From Nitrospirota bacterium (lineage in GTDB: Bacteria > Nitrospirota > Nitrospiria > JACQBZ01), in contig JACQHO010000042.1 in assembly GCA_016198945.1 (NCBI GenBank), forward strand, positions 1-6,675: a stretch of 6,675 bases of DNA. Direction: 5' to 3'. Each line of letters opens with the position of its first letter. The first letter of the stretch is position 1. Positions 1 to 6,364 of this stretch are shown piece after piece. Made by a program: the position numbers and the translations under genes. The notes under the pieces are model-generated. The model was given only the letters and a program-made list of their open reading frames with translations. It did not search any database and was not told where the DNA came from.

Positions 1-1166
1 AGCCTGTCCCAAATGATCGCGCCGTAGAGATCAAGAAGGCGATACTTTATGTTGCCGGAAACGCCGTGGCGGAACCAATCCACCGGCGCCGTGTCGCCCG
101 ATCCAACCGCGGCCGGGACGCTTGCCGTCTCGTTTCCCCAATAGACGAGACCCGAAAGGCTTCCGGAAACGTAGCCGGATTCGCCGAAGTTGATCCGGGT
201 CATCAGATAGGGATCTTTTTTATGGTTTTGATCTTCCGGGCCGGACGCGAGCCCCTGCATTGCGCCGGCCTGAATCATGAACGGACCGATCATGGCATGG
301 GCGTCTATCCCCAAATCACCCGCGCTGTTGTACAGCGACGGCCGCGTCGCCTCGACCGATTTCCCGTCGGCCGTCATCACGCCGAAAAACTTTGAGGCGA
401 AGGCATAGGGGGTCAGGCCGAACCGCTCAATCGCGCCCGAATCCGGATCCACCCTTCCGGGCAGCTTCGGGATCAACGGCCGGTTCGTGGGATAGGAGAA
501 GTTGGTCGAGGGATCGATCTTTCCGATCATGACCATGGGCCCCATGAGCATGGCACGGCCCGCGTCGCCATCCCCATGCGCCATCCCCGTCATCGTCTCT
601 CCGCTCTTCCCGAGGAGCGTCCGGAGCCCCGGCTGCAGATCCACCATGAGGAAGAACTCCTTTCCGATGCCGAATTCCGACGTCTCCTCAAAGAGCCCTC
701 CAGGAAGCCCCCGGACGGCTCTGCTGTCGTGGTCCAGCTCGAAGAAATAACTGATTTCATCCGTAAAGGTGCCCGCCAGATAAATTTCGGCCTCCACCGG
801 AAAAGACAGATTTGTTTCACCGGGGCTGGTTCCCTGAAAGGACTCGATCATATTGCCGTTGGCCCGAAAAGCAAAAATATTCAGGAAGTCGGTCTCCGAC
901 CAGACCCGGCCGATGTTGCGCTTTTCCTTCGTCTCGCCCTCCCGGACCGTTGGGATCTGAAAACCGGCCATGTGAAAGGCCTCGCCGAACGCATTCAACC
1001 GTGGCGGTTTGGTATGGCAGGAGCCGCAGGAGAGATCATATTTTCTCGCAAAGGCCGGGATGGCCAATGAGGCGGATGGAAAAAGCGGAACCATCACAAC
1101 GCCCAGCAATAATCCGCATAAAACCCTGAGATGGAAACAAGGATAACTTCCTAAACGCTTTGCCAT
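1..1166 (-). CDS. Single-haem c, porin-like secreted protein (C-terminus cut by window edge)
   Basis: Partial gene: 388 codons are readable from the ATG at 1166 to the left edge with no stop. Residues 1-35 form a signal peptide (basic start, hydrophobic 15-28, probable cleavage after SLA). Directly after it is the segment PAFARKYDLSCGSCH, with a haem c site C47-GS-C50-H51, followed by PPRLNAFGEAF. This haem head is typical of a group of uncharacterised bacterial proteins in which one N-terminal haem precedes a long beta-rich body. The body here has alternating aromatic/polar strands (for example 121-145 and 371-388), which fits an outer-membrane barrel, but that is inference. Residues 192-213 are rich in Met plus one His. 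The start is supported by AGGGAG at 1176-1181, nine bases upstream. It may share the promoter at 1637-1666 with the small gene before it. It could receive electrons from a periplasmic cytochrome; the partner is unknown. The haem site and secretion are seen; the barrel is not proven. Confidence 0.8.
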   Translation of the reverse strand, partial: MAKRLGSYPCFHLRVLCGLLLGVVMVPLFPSASLAIPAFARKYDLSCGSCHTKPPRLNAFGEAFHMAGFQIPTVREGETKEKRNIGRVWSETDFLNIFAFRANGNMIESFQGTSPGETNLSFPVEAEIYLAGTFTDEISYFFELDHDSRAVRGLPGGLFEETSEFGIGKEFFLMVDLQPGLRTLLGKSGETMTGMAHGDGDAGRAMLMGPMVMIGKIDPSTNFSYPTNRPLIPKLPGRVDPDSGAIERFGLTPYAFASKFFGVMTADGKSVEATRPSLYNSAGDLGIDAHAMIGPFMIQAGAMQGLASGPEDQNHKKDPYLMTRINFGESGYVSGSLSGLVYWGNETASVPAAVGSGDTAPVDWFRHGVSGNIKYRLLDLYGAIIWDR

Positions 1167-1275
1167 CAGATCCGTCTCCCTGAAAAATTGGTCTGCAAGA
1201 AGGTCTGTATCTGAATATCCGGCACGCCGCACAGAAAGCGCGCGGAACAGTCACTGTAGGGTCAGGGATGAGAAA

Positions 1276-1614
1276 TCAGAGAAGATAGGAGGCGTGAAGT
1301 TGGTAAAGCTTGTTTGATGCTCTGGGAATGCGATTCGCGCTGATAAAATGAGAGCGGCGCCGGGTTTCGGTCCCCGGAAGACGATGGTGAAGCCCGAATC
1401 CAAGCGCGGCGGCAAGAAGCAAGAACACTCCGGCGGCGCTTGCGGGGAATAAAAAGTCCTCGGATGTCAGCGCGACACAGTCATCGATAACGCAGCCGGA
1501 GAAATTCTCATGGCCGTGCTCGTTCATCCCGGCCGTTGGGCTATCATGGTCAAGGTTGCAGAGAACGACGGCGAACGACAGGGCCACCGCCAAAAACAGC
1601 CATCGGGATTTCAT
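1276..1614 (-). CDS. Small two-helix membrane protein with His/Cys-rich external loop
   Basis: A 112-residue protein of no recognised family. Helix 1 spans about residues 5-19 and helix 2 about 57-76. The loop between them carries H23, H33, H35, C41 and C46 (HGHENFSGCVIDDC), and the tail after residue 80 is basic, which predicts a cytoplasmic C-terminus. By the positive-inside rule the His/Cys loop would face the periplasm, where it could bind a metal or form a disulfide; this is inference. Its general shape (short, Met/His/Cys loop between two helices) recalls the DUF2946-type small proteins, but no true match is claimed. Start choice: two adjacent ATGs lie at 1617 and 1614. The second is seven bases from a GGAG at 1622-1625 and is preferred. 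An ATG at 1650 falls inside the promoter and one at 1629 at the expected transcript start, so both are rejected. Expressed probably from the promoter at 1637-1666. Confidence 0.65.
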   Translation of the reverse strand: MKSRWLFLAVALSFAVVLCNLDHDSPTAGMNEHGHENFSGCVIDDCVALTSEDFLFPASAAGVFLLLAAALGFGLHHRLPGTETRRRSHFISANRIPRASNKLYQLHASYLL

Positions 1615-1636
1615 CATACCGCTCCGCATGTCGGTA

Positions 1637-1666
1637 GCTATACACCACATCGAAAGAACCTGTCAA
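1637..1666 (-). promoter_or_regulatory. Sigma70-like promoter with dyad over the -35 box
   Basis: On the minus strand a perfect TTGACA (1661-1666) is followed after 18 bases by TATAGC (1637-1642). This would start transcription near 1630 and give a very short leader before the GGAG and ATG of the 112-residue gene. The -35 box sits inside a perfect inverted repeat, AACCT-TGAC-AGGTT (1657-1670), a possible operator. It lies just after the end of the cytochrome/rSAM operon, where a new promoter would be expected. It was called by eye, so the boxes are convincing but unproven. Confidence 0.55.
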
Positions 1667-1713
1667 GGTTAATGTTCTCTTAATCTACTCAACAAAAGTT
1701 TCTCGGTGATGCG

Positions 1714-2139
1714 CTACGGCAGCCGCCAGCGGAATGCGCGTGTCGGCACGCCGCCGACGCCGTCGATTCGCAGCTCGATCATTCCGTCCCGCATCGGCGG
1801 CGGCTTGAAACGCAACACCCCCTTGCGATGATGCCCGCCCGGAGGGTCGCCTTCCCATGGAAGGGGGGAGTGAGTTCGCCCCTGCGCGTCGACGAGCGCC
1901 GAGAATCGGGCCGGATCGCCCGCGAGGGCGACGGTGTGCGTGTCGAATACGACCTCAAACTCCCAGGTCTCGGCGCCGGGCGCCGGCGGTCTCGGCGTCA
2001 CTTTGACGATGACGCCGCCCTCCTTGTTGAACTGGGGCGAGAGACCGGAATCAACCTGGGCCGCGTGACCGGCCCCGACCCCCGTGGCAAACGCAAATGC
2101 AACCGCTGCCGGCAGGAGCATCCATCCTACCGCGTTCAT
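1714..2139 (-). CDS. Small secreted protein with DTH and GGHH motifs, function unknown
   Basis: A 141-residue protein with a cleavable signal peptide (hydrophobic 6-24, cleavage near GHAA, residue 27). The mature part of about 114 residues is rich in predicted beta strands. It carries motifs that I recognise as recurring in short uncharacterised secreted proteins: FEVVFDTHTV (61-70, D66-T67-H68), W95-EGDPPGGHH (G101 to H104), a G-V-L-R-F strand (107-111) and a final R-x-F-x-W strand (134-138). The fold could be an immunoglobulin-like sandwich, with D66, H68, H103 and H104 as possible metal ligands; this is inference. The ATG overlaps the stop of the preceding membrane protein gene (ATGA at 2136-2139) and has a strong GGAGGAG at 2145-2151, five bases upstream, so the two are translationally coupled and probably act together in the envelope. 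The longer in-frame ATG at 2325 would give a 62-residue extension read through the neighbouring gene, without a signal peptide, and is rejected. Last gene of the operon. Confidence 0.8.
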   Translation of the reverse strand: MNAVGWMLLPAAVAFAFATGVGAGHAAQVDSGLSPQFNKEGGVIVKVTPRPPAPGAETWEFEVVFDTHTVALAGDPARFSALVDAQGRTHSPLPWEGDPPGGHHRKGVLRFKPPPMRDGMIELRIDGVGGVPTRAFRWRLP

Positions 2140-2597
2140 GGCTGCTCCTCCATCTGCGCCATGTGCCGCGTCGCCTGCACCACCTTGCGAGCGACGTAGA
2201 CCACGCCCGCCGCGTTGAACAACAAACCCGCCCAGAAGAGCTCGGTCTGATATTGCGCCACGAGCGCCACAAGACCGGTGGCCCCGAGCACCGGCAGGAC
2301 GTTGGCGAGGTAATGCGTGCAGCACGAGATCATCGCCGCGGTGGAGGTTCCGCCGGCAACCGCAACGACCTTCCCCGCCTTGTCGGTATGCCGCGTGACG
2401 ATCCGCAGGTGCGCATAGAGACCGACCTGAACGCCAAAGCCGGCCGCCAGCGCGAGAATGAAGTACCGGAACTGGCCGAATTGCTCAAGGACGAACTCCC
2501 GGCCGGAGACCAGGGTCAACACCGAGAAGTAGACGGCCAGCAGCAATGCCGCCGCGTGGCCGATCAAGACGGGTCGTATCCATCCGACCTTTGTCAT
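2136..2597 (-). CDS. Four-helix membrane protein with intramembrane CCTH motif
   Basis: A 153-residue integral membrane protein. Four hydrophobic segments are visible at about 9-30, 43-62, 77-115 (long or kinked) and 119-137. The third contains S91-C-C-T-H-Y96, followed by LPVLGATGLVALVAQY and a final helix with a conserved-looking N-A-A-G-V-V-Y. Vicinal cysteines at the head of a helix followed by a Gly-Leu-rich stretch and a Tyr resemble the mercury transporters MerF and MerT at pattern level. Here the following His95 makes Cu, Zn or haem-type binding also possible. No substrate is assigned. The start ATG overlaps the radical SAM gene stop (ATGA, 2594-2597) and is preceded by AAGGGGGG at 2601-2608. 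The downstream secreted protein gene starts in its stop codon. The pair (membrane CCTH protein plus secreted GGHH protein) looks like one functional unit attached to the end of the cytochrome operon. Confidence 0.8.
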   Translation of the reverse strand: MTKVGWIRPVLIGHAAALLLAVYFSVLTLVSGREFVLEQFGQFRYFILALAAGFGVQVGLYAHLRIVTRHTDKAGKVVAVAGGTSTAAMISCCTHYLANVLPVLGATGLVALVAQYQTELFWAGLLFNAAGVVYVARKVVQATRHMAQMEEQP

Positions 2598-4342
2598 ATC
2601 GCCCCCCTTCCTGGATGTATCCTTTTCCTGAATCCCCGCCTCAAGAGCATCTTCAGTATCCCCGGAATATTAAATTTAAGCAGACCGACCGGCCAGTTCA
2701 ATTCATTCTTGTCACAAAGGGCGCCGACATTGAGCTCCCGGATCTCCGCTGCGATCGCATCCCAATCCGGCCGGCCGTCATCGCCGTTTTGGACCGCTTC
2801 ATCGATGAGGTTCATATACCGCACGGCCGTCCTCGCCCGGGCCTCGACGCGGTCGGCGGTCTTTCGAGAAATCAGACCGTGCTTTCGTTTCAACGCGTTT
2901 AATCTCAAGCCGGCTTCGTAAGTGGCCGAGACGATCTCGTCCCGGGTCATCCATCGGGTCTCGTAATTCAGAAAATACTTCCAGCTCCAGGCCGATTCCA
3001 TCAACCGCCGGTGTTCCTCAAGCGTTCGGGCGAACAATCGATAGCCGTGCTTTTCCGGATTCTCCCACACCTCGCTCCCGGGATCGACAAAGGGCGCCAG
3101 CGGCGCGATGAAGGGATGGAGGTTTTTCCTCTCTCCGTAGCGATCCAACAGGGTTTCACAGTAATCGATCGTCCGCATCACGGACGAAAAGGTTTGTTGG
3201 GGCAGGCCGATCATGAAGAAAAGGTCGATCCGCCGGCAGCCATGTCGGAGGCAGCTCTCGATGGCCTTCTCGAGTTGTTGATTGGTGAAGGGGCGTCCGA
3301 AGGCCCGCCGTACATTTTCATCATGGGATTCGGGCGATATCTCGACATTATATTTCGGAACGGACTGTTGGATCCGCGCAATCGACTCGTCCGAGGGGGG
3401 CGCAAAAAACTCGAAGGCCAGCTCGTTTTTAAAATGGATCTTCCGGATCTCGTCCAGCAATTGATCGGCATACGGCCTCCCGTTTTGCAAAATATCCCCG
3501 ATGATCATGCTGGGCGCGTTGATGTATTTCTGGATCGTCTTTAATTCGGAGGCCAGCTTCTGAGGCGACTTGGTTCCGAGAGCCGTTCGATGGAGCACGT
3601 TTTTAGACGCAAACCGGGACCCGCCGCACGTTTTACAGTTGTACTGGCAGCCTTTATAGGGGAAAACGGCCGTGACCGGGTATCGCATCCAGGCCTGAAA
3701 GGGCAGGGAACCCTTCAGGTCCCAAAACCGGAAGGTCTGCTCGATCGCACGATCAAACGCCGTCAGGACATAGTCATTGTCGCCGGGCACGTTGCTTATT
3801 TCACTCGAAACAACACGGCCCTCCCGATCTTTATAGGTCAAATTCGGAATCCGATCGAATCCGCCTTTTTCGGTCAGCGCCTTGATCAGCATCACGAGCG
3901 GCCACTCGGCCGAGTCTCCCCGAACGACATAATCCACGAACGGGTAGCGAATCAGCTCTTCATGAAAGTAGGTGGCCGAATAACCGCCGTAGATGATCGG
4001 CACCCCGGGATGGTGTCTTTTGATGATCTCGCCGATCGCGAGGCTGCCCTGAACGTGGGGAAGCCAGTGCAGATCGATCCCGAAGGCCTTGGGTTTCAGC
4101 CGCCGGATCTCCTCCTCGGGATCATACTCCATGGAATTCAGCATTTTGTTGGCGACATTGATGATCCGGGTCGAAAAGCCGGCCGCCTCGAGGTGGCCGC
4201 AGAGACTCAGGAAACCGATCGGATACATTTCGAAGATGGGGCCGGACGGGATCACGTCGCTGATGGGCCCGTGAAGAACGGCCTTCTTTCGAAAATCATA
4301 AAGGCTCGGCGGGTGTATGAACACGACATCGGCATTAAACAT
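2594..4342 (-). CDS. B12-binding domain/radical SAM protein, Ta0216-like
   Basis: A 582-residue enzyme. Residues 1-200 look like a cobalamin-binding Rossmann domain. It starts FIHPPSLYDFRKK and includes EMYPIGFLSLCGHLEAAGF, the strand GIDLHWLPH (D90, H92), IIYGGYSATYFHEEL and DYVVRGDSE-like text near 137-146. The radical SAM domain follows: the cluster motif C232-x3-C236-x2-C239 (GCQYNCKTCGGS), a VEISPESHDE strand (333-342) and FFMIGLPQQT (375-384). The HPPS-YDFR start and C-x3-C-x2-C-GGS context match my memory of the TIGRFAM Ta0216 group (TIGR04190), for which no reaction is known. It should therefore bind a 4Fe-4S cluster, SAM and probably cobalamin in the cytoplasm; the substrate is unknown. 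The C-terminal 550-576 is hydrophobic and basic. Start: the ATG at 4342 has TAGGGG five bases upstream, overlapping the cytochrome stop codon. The upstream in-frame ATG at 4447 would run through the end of the cytochrome gene and add residues unlike the family. Confidence 0.9.
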   Translation of the reverse strand: MFNADVVFIHPPSLYDFRKKAVLHGPISDVIPSGPIFEMYPIGFLSLCGHLEAAGFSTRIINVANKMLNSMEYDPEEEIRRLKPKAFGIDLHWLPHVQGSLAIGEIIKRHHPGVPIIYGGYSATYFHEELIRYPFVDYVVRGDSAEWPLVMLIKALTEKGGFDRIPNLTYKDREGRVVSSEISNVPGDNDYVLTAFDRAIEQTFRFWDLKGSLPFQAWMRYPVTAVFPYKGCQYNCKTCGGSRFASKNVLHRTALGTKSPQKLASELKTIQKYINAPSMIIGDILQNGRPYADQLLDEIRKIHFKNELAFEFFAPPSDESIARIQQSVPKYNVEISPESHDENVRRAFGRPFTNQQLEKAIESCLRHGCRRIDLFFMIGLPQQTFSSVMRTIDYCETLLDRYGERKNLHPFIAPLAPFVDPGSEVWENPEKHGYRLFARTLEEHRRLMESAWSWKYFLNYETRWMTRDEIVSATYEAGLRLNALKRKHGLISRKTADRVEARARTAVRYMNLIDEAVQNGDDGRPDWDAIAAEIRELNVGALCDKNELNWPVGLLKFNIPGILKMLLRRGFRKRIHPGRGAI

Positions 4343-4350
4343 AACAGCCC

Positions 4351-6348
4351 CTATCGACCGAAGACGGCGATCAGGATCAGGACAAACAGGACCAAACCGA
4401 TCGCGACTGCCGCCCCGCCGGCGATCCAGCCCAGCCATTTCAGCCATCCGGGCGGGGGTTCGGTCCGGATCGAGGACAGCCGACCGGTTTCCGCCAGCCG
4501 CTTGAATTCCTCCGGACGTTCTTCACGGAGATCCGCCTCGCTCACGCGTCCCGTGAAGATCACGAGATCCATCGGAAATTTTTCCGGACGGAGATGCGTA
4601 TTAAAATAGTGAATGGTGAAGATGAAGGCCGTCGCAAGGAGCGCCTCCTCCCCGTGTATGAGCAGGGCCACGTTGAACCACCATCCCGGGATGAATCGGC
4701 CCATGAAGTCATCGAACCACAGTATATATCCGGTGATTCCGATCACGGGCATTCCCCAAAACACGGCGAGGTAATCGAATTTCTCCCAGTAGGTGAAGCG
4801 GCCGAACTTCGGCCGGGGGCCCAGGCCGAAGAACCACAGGAAGCTCTTCACGATGTCCACGACATCCCGCGGCTGCGGCAACAGAGAGTTCGGCCCCCAG
4901 AGGACTCCCCAGTCCTTCAGAATTACGACCCAGTACAGGATCTGGATCAAATGGTAGAAAAAGAGGATCGTGAGAACGATCGCAAAGATTCGATGTAAAA
5001 TTCCCATCACACCGAAGCCGCCCATCGCGTGCGCAAGGCGGACGGCCCATTCGGAGTCGTTGTACATCAGCGGAAGGCCCGTGACCACCACGCCCAGAAA
5101 GCCGACGATCAGTATTCCATGCAACAGCCGCTGTCCCACTGTGAAGCGACGGTAATACGTCCCGCCTCCGGGCGGCCCGCCCCGCGACCGGACCAGGCCC
5201 GAACGGAGGGCCCACAGGGCGGTGTGCAGCCCGAAGAAGGCGAAGACGCCGAGCAGCAGCAGTGTCATGAACCATCCGACGTAGTAGAGCACCGGGTTGC
5301 GGCCCGGATCGTCCGGATCGGCGTGCGGATCGTATTTCGCGAAGCCGATCGTGGCGGCCGGATGGCATTTTTTGCAGGTCTCGACGAGGTTCGCTTCATG
5401 GATCATGGAGGCCGGGTCGCGCGCGGGCCGGATGTCGTGCGCGCCGTGGCAGTCGGAGCAGCGGGCCACGCGGGTGAAGCCGAGGCCGGTCACCTGGCCG
5501 TGGTAGGTGTCGCGAAAGGTGCGGAGCGACTCGGAGTGACAGGTTCCGCACTCCTTGACGACCTCCAGCTTCCAGGCCGCCATTTCAACCCGACGGATCT
5601 CATGGGCGGTGTGGCAGTCGGTGCAGACGGGGGCGGAGTAAAGACCGGCTTCGAATTGCCGGCCGTGAATGCTTTCGCGGTAGGCATTCAGCACGCCGGC
5701 GTGGCAGCCGCCGCAGGTCTCCGGAATGCGGCTGCGGTAAACCCGTGACCCGGAATCTTCCACCGCGCGGATGTCATGAGAACCGTGGCAACCGGAACAG
5801 TTCGGCGCGACGAGAAGGCCGCTCCGGGTGACGGCCTTGCCGTGAATCGAGTCCTTGTAGTGTTGGTAGATATTCTCGGAAGGTTGGCCGTTTGAAGCCG
5901 GCATTGAACCATCATGGCACCGGCCGCAGGTTTTTGCGAGATTGAAATGATTGATCCACGACCTCGAATTTTTCGACGGAAGGATGTCATGCGTGCCGTG
6001 GCAATCGGCGCAGCCGGCGGCGCCTTGTCGGCCCTGCTTGACGGCCTTGGCATGAATGCTTTTTGCGTACTCCGCAAGGTCGTCCTCATGGCAGGAGCCG
6101 CACTGGACCGGCTGGGGCTTGAGGCCGGCCGCGTAATGGTCTTCGGCCCCTTCGTGACAGTCCACGCAGACCAGATTCCGGTGGGAGGACTGGCCCAGCA
6201 ACGCCCGGTCGACAACGGGTTTTTCGGTCTGATGACAGGCCATGCACGATTCGTCCTTTTCGGTCTGGGCCGAAGCGACGACGGGCCGGCCCGCCGACAG
6301 AGCGGCCGCGCAGACGATCATCACTGCCGTGACGTTCCATTTAACCAT
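4351..6348 (-). CDS. 11-haem cytochrome c fused to cytochrome b (quinol-linked membrane cytochrome)
   Basis: A 665-residue protein. A signal peptide (hydrophobic 6-19, cleavage near residue 27, ASA) is followed by eleven CxxCH sites with cysteines starting at 35, 61, 83, 113, 141, 184, 212, 242, 267, 297 and 325. Between the sites a module repeats: Y-x-x-SIHG (98, 168, 227; TYHG at 282), then C-x-x-CH-G-x-HDIR. The repeated His residues are candidates for the second haem ligands. After residue 355 come six hydrophobic helices (about 356-378, 409-430, 450-475, 523-545, 558-582, 641-662) like the cytochrome b561/FdnI/Ni-hydrogenase b-subunit family. Candidate b-haem ligands include H410, H452, H466, H565 and H580; GRFTYWEKFDYLAVFWG (516-532) is typical of that family. 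Expected role: exchanging electrons between the membrane quinone pool and the periplasmic haem wire; the direction is not determined. Start: the ATG at 6348 has GGAGAGG just upstream and precedes the signal peptide. The longer start at 6504 would translate the hairpin leader. It heads the operon containing the rSAM enzyme. Confidence 0.92.
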   Translation of the reverse strand: MVKWNVTAVMIVCAAALSAGRPVVASAQTEKDESCMACHQTEKPVVDRALLGQSSHRNLVCVDCHEGAEDHYAAGLKPQPVQCGSCHEDDLAEYAKSIHAKAVKQGRQGAAGCADCHGTHDILPSKNSRSWINHFNLAKTCGRCHDGSMPASNGQPSENIYQHYKDSIHGKAVTRSGLLVAPNCSGCHGSHDIRAVEDSGSRVYRSRIPETCGGCHAGVLNAYRESIHGRQFEAGLYSAPVCTDCHTAHEIRRVEMAAWKLEVVKECGTCHSESLRTFRDTYHGQVTGLGFTRVARCSDCHGAHDIRPARDPASMIHEANLVETCKKCHPAATIGFAKYDPHADPDDPGRNPVLYYVGWFMTLLLLGVFAFFGLHTALWALRSGLVRSRGGPPGGGTYYRRFTVGQRLLHGILIVGFLGVVVTGLPLMYNDSEWAVRLAHAMGGFGVMGILHRIFAIVLTILFFYHLIQILYWVVILKDWGVLWGPNSLLPQPRDVVDIVKSFLWFFGLGPRPKFGRFTYWEKFDYLAVFWGMPVIGITGYILWFDDFMGRFIPGWWFNVALLIHGEEALLATAFIFTIHYFNTHLRPEKFPMDLVIFTGRVSEADLREERPEEFKRLAETGRLSSIRTEPPPGWLKWLGWIAGGAAVAIGLVLFVLILIAVFGR

Positions 6349-6361
6349 GGCCTCTCCATCC
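6349..6361 (-). promoter_or_regulatory. Ribosome binding site of the cytochrome gene, within a repeated octamer
   Basis: GGAGAGG (6351-6357) lies two bases before the ATG, and the GGAG core is five bases away. It fixes the start at 6348, in front of the signal peptide. The core is part of GGATGGAG (6354-6361), which also occurs at 6382-6389 inside the upstream hairpin, so the site could in principle pair with the same partner strand as the hairpin does. Confidence 0.65.
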
Positions 6362-6364
6362 ATA

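Noticed and set aside
576..1070. Open frame of 164 codons on the plus strand
   Set aside because: Opposite the single-haem secreted protein, whose signal peptide, haem site and ribosome binding site are all in order.
1036..1254. Minus-strand frame of 72 codons with a CAAC near the start
   Set aside because: It overlaps the start of the single-haem protein in another frame and ends abruptly; it has no ribosome binding site or haem motif (CAAC lacks the His).
1657..1670. Terminator of the cytochrome/rSAM operon
   Set aside because: The stem is only five pairs and only a short CTTTC follows; it fits better as an operator around the -35 box. No convincing terminator was found after 1714.
2136..2597. 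Naming the CCTH membrane protein as a mercury transporter
   Set aside because: The resemblance to MerF/MerT is only a short pattern, no MerR, MerP or MerA gene is present, and the added His and four-helix layout differ.
2097..2921. Open frame of 274 codons on the plus strand
   Set aside because: It runs antisense across the ATGA junction of two well-supported genes and has low-complexity, charged text without motifs.
3590..4609. Open frame of 339 codons on the plus strand
   Set aside because: It lies opposite the rSAM gene and the end of the cytochrome gene, shows no domain, and the minus-strand frames carry clear family motifs.
5029..5748. Open frame of 239 codons on the plus strand
   Set aside because: Antisense shadow of the multihaem region; codon bias of the real gene keeps this frame open.
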